Below are positions 1 to 8,106 of a stretch of 64,000 nucleotides of DNA, one piece after another. Both the position numbers and the translations under genes were made by a program. How positions within the stretch are numbered: the first letter of the stretch is position 1; every line of letters starts with the position of its first letter. Below the pieces are notes generated by a model. That model saw only the letters and a program-made list of their open reading frames with translations. It did no database searches and was not told the origin of the DNA. Source of the stretch: UBA4416 sp040386075 (GTDB lineage Bacteria; Bacteroidota; Bacteroidia; B-17B0; Aurantibacillaceae); the NCBI GenBank assembly GCA_040386075.1, contig JAZKGE010000035.1, positions 6,245-70,244 on the forward strand. The letters run 5' to 3'.

Positions 1-1
1 T

Positions 2-3000
2 ATTTCCCAGCCGTTGGTTATTGCAATCACATCATCAGTTACAGATGAAACTTGTAATACCTTGAATAATGGAACCGCTTCGGTTACAACAACAGGCGGA
101 ACAGCCCCTTATACATATTCATGGTCTCCGGGGGGTATTACAACTCCAACCGTTTCTAATCTAGCTGCCGGATTGTACACCGCTATGGTGACCGACAGTA
201 AGGGCTGTGTACAAACCAAAACTATTACTATTACAGAACCTTCACCGCTTAATGTTAGTTTTAATAACATTGTAAATCCGAAGTGTTTTGGAGGAAATAA
301 CGGTTCTATTGGTTCTACTGTTACCGGTGGCACGCCAATATACAGCTATACCTGGAGCCCTGGTAATCAAAACACAGGTTCTTTAATTAATATTTCGGCA
401 GGAACATATACGTTGAATGTAAAAGATAGTAAAGGGTGTATTGCACAAAACACAATTACAATAACTCAACCATCATCCATAACAGTTACTGCTACTTCAC
501 AGTCTGTTACATGCTTTGGTCTTTCCAATGGAGCTTCCTCAGCAAATAGTTCAGGAGGAACACCGGGTTATACATATACATGGACCCCAGGTGGACTCAC
601 TGGTCAAAATGTTACAAATTTAAGCTCGGGCACTTACACAATTAACACCGAAGATGCGAATAACTGTGTGACATCAGGTACTGTATTTGTTTCTCAACCG
701 GCTCAAATTACAGCTGTGATCACTACTACGAGTTCTACTTGCGGCAATGCCAATGGAATTGCATCGTTGAACGTTTCTGGTGGTGTTGGACCATATACAT
801 ATTCATGGGTACCAAACGGAGGTACTGCATCTGTTTCTACAGGTCTTTTAGCAGGATCTTATAATGCAATTATAACTGATGCTAACAGTTGTCAGGAGTC
901 GATACTGGTTAGCATTAATGACTTAGGTGGCCCCGTTGCGAGTATATTCTCTATAACCAACGTTTCATGTAATGGTGGTAATGATGGCTCCGTTACTGCC
1001 AGTGTGGTTGGTGGGTTAGCGCCAATTACTTATTCCTGGTCGCCATACGGTGGAAACGGGACTACTGCTTCTGGTTTAACCGCCGGAACTTATTATATAA
1101 CTGTTACGGATGCCAATGGCTGTATAGCACTTGCTTCAACAAACCCATCCATTTCGGAGCCAACTGCCGTTACTTCTATCATTACAACTTCAAATGTTAG
1201 CTGTTTTGGTGGAGCTAATGGTTCAGCAACAGTAACCGCAAGTAATGGAACTCCCGGATATACATACACATGGTTACCGGGCACAAGTACGGGATCAGTT
1301 ATAACAGGACAAAATGCCGGCACTTATTCTGTACAGATAAAAGATGCCAATAACTGTATTCTTGTTTCTCCATATGTTATTACCCAACCTACTGCTCCTA
1401 TTTCAGCTGCATTAGCTTCAACTTCTGTTACTTGCTTTGGACTAACCAATGGGGTATTAAACGCTCTTGCAACAGGCGGAACAGGTCCATACAATTATGA
1501 TTGGCTTCCCGGAAATTATTCTGGAAATCAGATCACAAATGTAGCAACAGGAACATATTCAGTAAAAGTAACAGATGCAAATGGTTGTATACTAACCAAT
1601 TCTATTAACGTTAATGGCCCCGCCCAGCTTACACTGACAACAGGAGGAATTAATTCTAATTGTTCATTAGCTAATGGCCAGGCCTCTGTTACTGCTTCTG
1701 GTGGTACCGGAGCCTATTCTTACACATGGACTCCCGGTAGCGGAAGCAGTAGCATATATCCTAATTTATTGCCGGGAACATATAATGTACAAGTTTCAGA
1801 TGCTAATAACTGTTTAGCAACCGCTACAAAAACCGTAGTTGATAATCCAAGCCAGGCTGTATCCGTTGTTCAAACCGCAAGCGTAAGTTGCTTTGGAGGC
1901 GCTAATGCGTCCCTTACTGCTAATGTTGCGGGTGGAACGGGGCCGTTCACATACACCTGGATGCCATCAGGTGGCAACAATCAGATAGCAAGCGGATTAA
2001 CATCTAATACGTATTCTGTTTTTGTAACCTCAGCAAATGGCTGTTTAGCAACAGCCACAAGTTCTCTTATTCCTCAACCATCGCAGCTATTTACAGTTAT
2101 TACTACGTCAAATGTTAGTTGTTTTGCAGGTGCTAATGGGTCGGCATCAGTTACAGCAGGCGGTGGCATACCTGGTTATACATACTCCTGGTTACCAGGG
2201 GCAACAACAGGCACCGTTGTTACTTCGCAAAGTGCGGGAACATATTCTATCAACGTCACAGATGCAAATAGTTGTGTATTGACTTCAACATATGCCATTA
2301 CACAGCCAACAGCAGCACTTAACGTGTCTATAACCTCAACAGCTGTAGCTTGTTTTGCCGGCAGTAGTGGATCAGCAAATGCAAGTGTAACCGGTGGAAC
2401 AACCCCATATACTTATAATTGGTTACCAATGAGCATAAACAGTCCATCCGTTGGAGGATTGGCTGCAGGAATATATACACTTGGGATAACAGACTTTAAG
2501 AACTGTACGACCTCTAATACGATATCAATAACACAACCTATTCAATCACTTTCTGCCACAACTAATGCTGTTCCAATTAGTTGTTCGGGAGGTTCTAATG
2601 GAACTGCAACAGTAACGCCAACAGGAGGGACACCCGGATATACTTATCAGTGGGCACCATCTGGAGGGTCCGCACAAAGTGCTGCAGGATTAACTCCGGG
2701 AACTTATTTTGTAACTGTAACAGACGCTAACAGTTGTCAAACAAACGTTTCGATAAACATTTCGTCTCCTACACCGGTTATGGGGAACCTGATTGTAATT
2801 AATCCGGCATGTGGTTTAGCAAATGGCTCTATTACTTCTCAGATCTCCGGAGGTACAGGCCCTTACACTTATACATGGAGTCCATCATCTGTGAATACCT
2901 CAACTATTAACGGATTGGCTCCAGGCAGTTATACATTCCAAACAATGGATGCATTTAATTGTCCATATACTCTTACCACCAATTTGATTAACATTCCAGG

Positions 3001-4981
3001 ACCGACAGTTAATGTGATATCTACTCTAAATGATTCATGTTTTGGTGGAAATAATGGAGTTGCGAATATTGGTATTAATTCTGGTACTCTTCCTTACACT
3101 ATTAACTGGCTGCCTTTTGGCGGAAATACAACAACTGCATCTCAATTAACAGCGGGAATTTATACCGCAAATGTTGTAGATGGAAGAGGTTGTTTAAACA
3201 CAACTACAGTTACAATAACTGAACCAGCACTATTATCCGTTGCAATCAGTTCACTCGTAAATGTCGGTTGCTTTAATGGTAATACAGGGTCAATCAGTGT
3301 GTTGGCATCAGGCGGAACACCAAATTACTCATACACATGGTCGCCATCTGGTACAGGTTCAACTATTAATAATCTCGCAGCCGGAACATATACTGTTAAA
3401 TTAACAGATTCTCATTTTTGTGCAACCGCCATATCCATGAGTATTAGTCAGCCAACATCTGCATTAACATCTACTATCACAAACGTTATAACATTGTTGT
3501 GCCATAATAGTACCGGAAGTGCTACATCATCCGTATCAGGTGGTACAACACCATATACATATACGTGGACAACTGTACCAATTCAGAATACAAATATTGC
3601 TACTAATATGGATAGTGGAACATATACAATGACCGTATCCGATGCTAATAATTGCATCTCATCAAACACTTTAACGTTAACTCAACCTTCTCAAATTAAT
3701 TCCATTGGGGGGTTAAATGATACTATTTGTTTAGGACAGTCTGGAATAATAATGGCATCAGCAACCGGTGGGGCCGGAAACTATTATTATGTATGGCAAC
3801 CTGTAAATGTAACGAACTCAGGAACACTTAACATTAATCCAACCACCACTACAAATTATACGGTTGTTGCTTTTGATCAAAATGGCTGTGCTGGTTTACC
3901 AGATACGATGAAGGCAGTTGTATTCTCCCTTAATCCTTCTAATGTACAAACCTTTGGTCAATCACCTATTTGTCCCGGGCAAAGTTCTCTGATATCAGCA
4001 TTGGTTTCGGGCACAACAGGTCCTGTAACTTACAGCTGGGATAATGGTTTAGGTAATACGCCGGGCCCTCATATTGTATCACCTACACAACCAACTGATT
4101 ATGTAGTAACAGTATCCAATACTTGCGGCTCAGTTGTATCTGATACTGTTAAGATATTATTTAATCCCCAGCCAACTATTTTAGCGTCATTAAGCGGGAC
4201 GTTAGCCTGTATACCAACACCAGTTAACTTCTTTGACAACTCAGTTACAGGAAATGTGAATGACCCGATTACAAGCTGGCTTTGGGATTTTGGAGATGGA
4301 ACAACATCATCTTCCCAAAACTCAAATCACGTATATACCACAACTGGCGCCTATACTGTTAACCTAACTGTTACTACCGACGGAGGTTGTACCAATAATA
4401 ACGCATCCTCACCGTTAGTTGTTTATGCTTATCCACATCCTAATGCGGCATTTGATGTAAACTCGACCGTGTTTGATTTACCTTATGATGTTTTAAACTG
4501 TACAAACCAATCGAATGGGGCAACGAATTATGAATGGAACTTCGGAGATGGTGGTGGATCAACAGAAATAAACCCAAGTCACACCTATACCAGCGTTGGG
4601 GTTTATCATGTGCAGTTAGTTGCAATTTCGCAATATGGTTGCACTGATACAGCTAGCGTAGATATTGTTACTGACGCAGACGTCGTTTTTCCAAACGCCT
4701 TTACACCAAATGAAAATGGGCCAAGCGGAGGTAATTATATTCCAGGAAGCCTGAATAATGATATATTTTTTCCATATACATCAGGCGTTGTTGAATATAA
4801 ATTTCAGATATTTGACAGATGGGGTGAGTTAATTTTTGAAACCGAAAATGTTAAACAAGGTTGGGATGGATATTATAGAGGGAAATTATGCCAATTGGAT
4901 GTGTATATTTGGAAAGCGCATGTGGTGTTAAATAATGGCAAAGTGTTTAACAAAAAAGGTGATGTCACTTTATTAAGATAA
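2..4981 (+). CDS. SprB-repeat giant adhesin with T9SS type B C-terminal domain (5' truncated by window)
   Basis: Surface adhesin-like protein, probably exported by the type IX secretion system and held at or released from the outer membrane. The frame is open to the left edge (it reads ISQPLVIAIT), so the TTG at 14 is not a credible start and the gene begins outside the window. About 16 tandem modules of 75-85 residues follow the pattern CFGGxNGSxxVxxxGGTxPYTYxW...AGTYTVxVTDANxC...ITQP, which is the SprB repeat family known from the Flavobacterium gliding adhesin. After them come two Ig-like segments, two PKD domains (motifs WDFGDGTTSSS and WNFGDGGGS), and a ~100-residue gliding-motility-type C-terminal domain starting at VVFPNAFTPNENG and ending DVTLLR. 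The stop lies 8 bp before a PorP/SprF gene, the usual arrangement for type B T9SS cargo. A role in gliding or adhesion is inferred. Confidence 0.93.
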   Translation: MSQPLVIAITSSVTDETCNTLNNGTASVTTTGGTAPYTYSWSPGGITTPTVSNLAAGLYTAMVTDSKGCVQTKTITITEPSPLNVSFNNIVNPKCFGGNNGSIGSTVTGGTPIYSYTWSPGNQNTGSLINISAGTYTLNVKDSKGCIAQNTITITQPSSITVTATSQSVTCFGLSNGASSANSSGGTPGYTYTWTPGGLTGQNVTNLSSGTYTINTEDANNCVTSGTVFVSQPAQITAVITTTSSTCGNANGIASLNVSGGVGPYTYSWVPNGGTASVSTGLLAGSYNAIITDANSCQESILVSINDLGGPVASIFSITNVSCNGGNDGSVTASVVGGLAPITYSWSPYGGNGTTASGLTAGTYYITVTDANGCIALASTNPSISEPTAVTSIITTSNVSCFGGANGSATVTASNGTPGYTYTWLPGTSTGSVITGQNAGTYSVQIKDANNCILVSPYVITQPTAPISAALASTSVTCFGLTNGVLNALATGGTGPYNYDWLPGNYSGNQITNVATGTYSVKVTDANGCILTNSINVNGPAQLTLTTGGINSNCSLANGQASVTASGGTGAYSYTWTPGSGSSSIYPNLLPGTYNVQVSDANNCLATATKTVVDNPSQAVSVVQTASVSCFGGANASLTANVAGGTGPFTYTWMPSGGNNQIASGLTSNTYSVFVTSANGCLATATSSLIPQPSQLFTVITTSNVSCFAGANGSASVTAGGGIPGYTYSWLPGATTGTVVTSQSAGTYSINVTDANSCVLTSTYAITQPTAALNVSITSTAVACFAGSSGSANASVTGGTTPYTYNWLPMSINSPSVGGLAAGIYTLGITDFKNCTTSNTISITQPIQSLSATTNAVPISCSGGSNGTATVTPTGGTPGYTYQWAPSGGSAQSAAGLTPGTYFVTVTDANSCQTNVSINISSPTPVMGNLIVINPACGLANGSITSQISGGTGPYTYTWSPSSVNTSTINGLAPGSYTFQTMDAFNCPYTLTTNLINIPGPTVNVISTLNDSCFGGNNGVANIGINSGTLPYTINWLPFGGNTTTASQLTAGIYTANVVDGRGCLNTTTVTITEPALLSVAISSLVNVGCFNGNTGSISVLASGGTPNYSYTWSPSGTGSTINNLAAGTYTVKLTDSHFCATAISMSISQPTSALTSTITNVITLLCHNSTGSATSSVSGGTTPYTYTWTTVPIQNTNIATNMDSGTYTMTVSDANNCISSNTLTLTQPSQINSIGGLNDTICLGQSGIIMASATGGAGNYYYVWQPVNVTNSGTLNINPTTTTNYTVVAFDQNGCAGLPDTMKAVVFSLNPSNVQTFGQSPICPGQSSLISALVSGTTGPVTYSWDNGLGNTPGPHIVSPTQPTDYVVTVSNTCGSVVSDTVKILFNPQPTILASLSGTLACIPTPVNFFDNSVTGNVNDPITSWLWDFGDGTTSSSQNSNHVYTTTGAYTVNLTVTTDGGCTNNNASSPLVVYAYPHPNAAFDVNSTVFDLPYDVLNCTNQSNGATNYEWNFGDGGGSTEINPSHTYTSVGVYHVQLVAISQYGCTDTASVDIVTDADVVFPNAFTPNENGPSGGNYIPGSLNNDIFFPYTSGVVEYKFQIFDRWGELIFETENVKQGWDGYYRGKLCQLDVYIWKAHVVLNNGKVFNKKGDVTLLR

Positions 4982-4989
4982 TAGTTAAC

Positions 4990-6003
4990 ATGTTAAGATA
5001 TTTAAAAATAGTTTTGTTCTTTTTATTGCAAATAGGGTTTGTATACGGCCAGGATATGCACTTTACGCAATTCTATGCCTCACCTTTATATTTAAATCCT
5101 GCATTTACGGGAGCCAATGTTTGTTCAAGAGCAACACTGATCTACAGAAATCAATGGGCCGGAATTAAAAAAGGATATGAGTCCTATATGTTTTCCATGG
5201 ATCATTATCTGTCTAAACAACATGTGGGGATTGGTTTGCAGGCGGCTGTAGATCAGGCAGGAACGGGTGGATTAAGAACAACCATCATAAATCCTTCTTT
5301 AGCATACGAAACAAAGATCAATAAGACAATTGCCATCAGATTTGGACTTCAGCCGGGAGTAGTTATTAAAAGTATACAATTTGACCGTTTGCTTTTTGGC
5401 GATCAGATTGCACGTGGCGGCAGTGCAAATCCAGGGTCAGTAAGTACTGTGGAAACCCGAACCGTTAATAAAGCCTTTTTTGATATTGGCGCAGGTACTT
5501 TAGTATATACTTCTAACTATTGGTTAGGCGCCTCGTTTTTTCATTTAACACGGCCAAACGAATCATTATATAATACCGAAACTGCTACTTTACCTATAAA
5601 ATATAGCGTTCATGGAGGGACTAAAATATTTATCAATAAGGAAGAAAAAGATCGCGATCTTAAAAAATCTGTCTCTATTGTAATGCATTACCGTGGACAG
5701 GGAAAATTTGATCAATTCGACATTGGTGCTTATTACAGCCAGCGAGGCATCAGTCTTGGGGTATGGTATAGAGGTATTCCGGGATTAAAAGCCTATAAAC
5801 CAGGGTATAGTAATAATGATGCCATAGCTTTTGTTACGGGTTTCCAACAGGAACGGTTTAATATTGGCTATAGCTATGACATAACCATTTCCCAATTACA
5901 GCGCCTAACCAACGGCGCGCATGAAGTCACGCTTTCATACCAATTCTGTAGCCCTAAAAAGAAAAAAGTAAGCCGGGTTTTAGTTTCCTGTCCTAAGTTT
6001 TAG
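4990..6003 (+). CDS. PorP/SprF family type IX secretion system outer-membrane protein
   Basis: Outer-membrane beta-barrel of the PorP/SprF family; members assist secretion or surface attachment of a specific T9SS substrate. The 337-residue protein starts with a signal peptide (about residues 1-20, ending FVYGQD) and the family opening HFTQFYASPLYLNPAFTGA, followed by NQWAGIKKGYESY. Length and motif order are normal for the family. It starts 8 bp after the SprB-repeat gene and is almost certainly cotranscribed with it, like sprB-sprF in Flavobacterium. The adjacent adhesin is therefore the likely cognate cargo (inference). The gene is followed by the hairpin at 6023-6050, whose T-run favours the opposite strand. 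Confidence 0.93.
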   Translation: MLRYLKIVLFFLLQIGFVYGQDMHFTQFYASPLYLNPAFTGANVCSRATLIYRNQWAGIKKGYESYMFSMDHYLSKQHVGIGLQAAVDQAGTGGLRTTIINPSLAYETKINKTIAIRFGLQPGVVIKSIQFDRLLFGDQIARGGSANPGSVSTVETRTVNKAFFDIGAGTLVYTSNYWLGASFFHLTRPNESLYNTETATLPIKYSVHGGTKIFINKEEKDRDLKKSVSIVMHYRGQGKFDQFDIGAYYSQRGISLGVWYRGIPGLKAYKPGYSNNDAIAFVTGFQQERFNIGYSYDITISQLQRLTNGAHEVTLSYQFCSPKKKKVSRVLVSCPKF

Positions 6004-6009
6004 AAAGTA

Positions 6010-6050
6010 TAAATCATAAAAAAAGCCTGTTCTTAATTAAGAACAGGCTT
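6010..6050 (-). terminator. Intrinsic terminator of the tRNA-Arg/tRNA-Met unit
   Basis: A perfect 28-bp inverted repeat (6023-6050) is followed on the minus strand by a run of T. It sits 2 bp past the 3' end of tRNA-Met and just past the stop of the convergent PorP/SprF gene. On the plus strand there is no T-run after the hairpin, so it primarily ends minus-strand transcription. Confidence 0.85.
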
Positions 6051-6052
6051 CG

Positions 6053-6126
6053 TAGTGAGAAGGAGATTTGAACTCCTGACCTTCGGGTTATGAATCCGAT
6101 GCTCTAACCAACTGAGCTACCTCACC
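6053..6126 (-). tRNA. tRNA-Met (anticodon CAT)
   Basis: Read on the minus strand, a 74-nt cloverleaf: acceptor GGTGAGG/TCTCACT with discriminator A, D-arm GCTCAGTTGGTTAGAGC, anticodon stem TCGGA/CCCGA around the loop TTCATAA, and T-arm AGGAG TTCAAAT CTCCT. Anticodon CAT; the G-U closed acceptor start and overall sequence resemble elongator tRNA-Met of Bacteroidota, though a CAT tRNA read as Ile2 cannot be fully excluded by eye. CCA is not encoded. It is the second gene of a two-tRNA transcript. Confidence 0.93.
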
Positions 6127-6169
6127 ATTTTTTAAAACAAAACCCTCTGTTGCTCAAAGGGTTTGTTAG

Positions 6170-6243
6170 TGATCGTGTAGGGATTCGAACCCCAAACCTT
6201 CTCATCCGTAGTGAGATGCTCTATCCAGTTGAGCTACACAACC
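6170..6243 (-). tRNA. tRNA-Arg (anticodon ACG)
   Basis: Minus-strand 74-nt cloverleaf: acceptor GGTTGTG/CACGATC, discriminator A, anticodon stem TCTCA/TGAGA around the loop CTACGGA (anticodon ACG, wobble A normally edited to inosine by TadA), and T-arm TGGGG TTCGAAT CCCTA. CCA is not encoded. It lies 43 bp upstream of tRNA-Met in the same transcript, with a well-matched promoter at 6263-6292. Confidence 0.95.
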
Positions 6244-6262
6244 AATCCAAAAAATTGGAGTG

Positions 6263-6292
6263 CAAATATACTTATTTTCGTTAAATTGCAAA
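6263..6292 (-). promoter_or_regulatory. Bacteroidota-type promoter for the tRNA-Arg/tRNA-Met unit
   Basis: On the minus strand, TTTG (complement of 6289-6292) is followed after 18 bp by TATATTTG (complement of 6263-6270). This matches the -33 TTTG / -7 TAnnTTTG consensus of the primary Bacteroidota sigma factor. Predicted transcription would start near 6259, about 15 nt before the tRNA-Arg 5' end. Confidence 0.65.
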
Positions 6293-6310
6293 CAATTTTA
6301 AACGATTTTT

Positions 6311-7120
6311 ATGCAATCTATTATCGAATCTATCTGGGACAACCGCGAATTATTGAAAGAAACATCCAATCAACAAGCTATACGCCAAATTGTTGAAGAT
6401 CTGGACAAAGGAAAATTACGGGTGGCTGAACCTAAAGCAGATGGAACCTGGCAGGTAAACGATTGGATAAAAAAGGCTGTTATCTTATATTTCCCTATTC
6501 AACAAATGGAAACTATGGAAGTTGGTCCTTTTGAATTTCACGACAAAATGAAATTAAAGAACAATTTTGCAGCAGCAGGTGTAAGAACTGTTCCTGGCTC
6601 TATAGCCCGTTACGGAAGTTACATCTCAAAAGGCGTGATCATGATGCCAAGTTTTGTAAATATTGGCGCATATGTAGATGAGGGTACAATGGTAGACACA
6701 TGGGCTACGGTTGGTAGCTGTGCACAAATAGGTAAACACGTGCACTTAAGTGGTGGCGTAGGCATTGGCGGTGTATTAGAGCCCGTTCAGGCTGCACCAG
6801 TGATCATAGAAGATAATTGCTTCATTGGTTCCCGCTGCATAGTTGTAGAAGGTGTGCATGTTGGCAAAGAAGCTGTTTTAGGCGCTAATGTATGCTTAAC
6901 CATGTCGACAAAGATCATTGATGTAACAGGAAATACGCCTGTTGAAACAAAAGGTTATGTGCCAGAACGCAGTGTGGTTATTCCGGGTTCATATACTAAA
7001 CAATTTCCTGCAGGAGAATACCAGGTACCATGTGCTTTGATCATTGGAAAACGAAAAGCAAGTACCGATCTTAAAACTTCGTTGAACGACGCTTTAAGAG
7101 AACATAACGTAGCTGTATAA
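6311..7120 (+). CDS. dapD: 2,3,4,5-tetrahydropyridine-2,6-dicarboxylate N-succinyltransferase
   Basis: Cytoplasmic enzyme of the succinylase branch of diaminopimelate/lysine synthesis; it transfers succinyl from succinyl-CoA to tetrahydrodipicolinate. At 269 residues it has the usual DapD length. An N-terminal helical domain (about 1-100) precedes a left-handed beta-helix of hexapeptide repeats (GVIMMPSFVNIGAYVDEGT, MVDTWATVGSCAQIGK, HLSGGVGIGGVLEPVQA) and the conserved GYVPERSVVIPGSY. The ATG at 6311 gives the canonical N terminus. The next gene begins 2 bp after its stop, so the two are probably cotranscribed although their functions differ. Confidence 0.97.
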   Translation: MQSIIESIWDNRELLKETSNQQAIRQIVEDLDKGKLRVAEPKADGTWQVNDWIKKAVILYFPIQQMETMEVGPFEFHDKMKLKNNFAAAGVRTVPGSIARYGSYISKGVIMMPSFVNIGAYVDEGTMVDTWATVGSCAQIGKHVHLSGGVGIGGVLEPVQAAPVIIEDNCFIGSRCIVVEGVHVGKEAVLGANVCLTMSTKIIDVTGNTPVETKGYVPERSVVIPGSYTKQFPAGEYQVPCALIIGKRKASTDLKTSLNDALREHNVAV

Positions 7121-7122
7121 CA

Positions 7123-8106
7123 TTGGAATTACAACACAAAAATATACTCATTATCCAAACTGCTTTTATTGGCGATGCCATTCTTGCCTCTTCGGTTATT
7201 GAGAAATTGCATTCTTTTTTTCCACAGGCTAAAATATCTCTTCTCGTTAGAAAAGGAAATGAGTCACTATACCAGGATCATCCAATTTTAACTCAAACTT
7301 TGGTGTGGAACAAAAAAGAAGGTAAATACAAAAGTCTTTTCAAATTATTAAAGATCATTCGCAAACAAAAGTTCGACACGGTAATTAATCTTCACAGGTA
7401 TGCGAGTTCAGGATTTTTAACTGCCTTTTCAAAAGCAGGCTATACATCAGGTTATGATAAAAACCCTTTTTCTTTTTTATTCGATAATAAATCAAAACAT
7501 AAAATTGGTGATGGCAGACATGAGGTAGAGCGCTATAATGACCTTATAGAAAACATTACAGATAAAACAGTTGCAAAACCAAAGCTATATCCGACGTTCA
7601 AACATTTTTCAAAAATAGAACCTTTGGTTGCTCAGCCATTTGTTAGCATGGCTCCTTCATCGGTATGGTTTACAAAACAATTGCCAAAAGATAAATGGAT
7701 AACGCTGTGTAACTATATGCCAAGCAACATGATCATTTATTTATTAGGCGGACCTTCAGACAGAACTTTGTGCGAAGAAATAAAAAACAACAGCGCTCAC
7801 TCTAACATACAAATTTTAGCCGGTGAATTATCCTTATTAGAATCCTGTGAACTCATGAAGCATGCTAAAATGAACTATGTAAATGATAGCGGCCCTTTAC
7901 ATTTGGCATCTGCAGGAAATTCGCCAACTACAGCGTTCTTTTGCTCTACAGTTCCCACATACGGCTTTTACCCATTATCCTATAATTCTACGGTAATTGA
8001 AGTAAAAGATCTTTATTGTAAGCCTTGCGGCCTGCATGGCTACAAAGCTTGTCCGGAAGGACATTTTAAATGTGGTAAAGAAATTACGTTACCTTTATTT
8101 AAATAA
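7123..8106 (+). CDS. Glycosyltransferase family 9 (heptosyltransferase-like)
   Basis: Likely transfers a heptose or related sugar to the lipopolysaccharide core at the inner face of the cytoplasmic membrane. The 327-residue protein shows the GT9 pattern: an N-terminal Rossmann half (NILIIQTAFIGDAILASSVI), the donor-site segment FVSMAPSSVWFTKQLPKDKW, then LLGGPSDRTLCEEI and NDSGPLHLASAGNSPTTAFF. The C terminus carries four closely spaced cysteines (CKPCGLHGYKACPEGHFKC), seen in many heptosyltransferase II-like proteins. The start is TTG at 7123, 2 bp after dapD; no better ATG is available. Its last 12 bp overlap the convergent gene. The exact acceptor is unknown. Confidence 0.88.
   Translation: MELQHKNILIIQTAFIGDAILASSVIEKLHSFFPQAKISLLVRKGNESLYQDHPILTQTLVWNKKEGKYKSLFKLLKIIRKQKFDTVINLHRYASSGFLTAFSKAGYTSGYDKNPFSFLFDNKSKHKIGDGRHEVERYNDLIENITDKTVAKPKLYPTFKHFSKIEPLVAQPFVSMAPSSVWFTKQLPKDKWITLCNYMPSNMIIYLLGGPSDRTLCEEIKNNSAHSNIQILAGELSLLESCELMKHAKMNYVNDSGPLHLASAGNSPTTAFFCSTVPTYGFYPLSYNSTVIEVKDLYCKPCGLHGYKACPEGHFKCGKEITLPLFK

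Noticed and set aside
109..333. Minus-strand open frame inside the SprB-repeat gene, and similar antisense frames at 1093-1323 and 4440-4625
   Set aside because: They mirror a repetitive coding sequence and show no start context, signal or family motif.
6211..6396. Small frame overlapping tRNA-Arg and the dapD start
   Set aside because: Covers an RNA gene and its promoter and runs into dapD in another frame.
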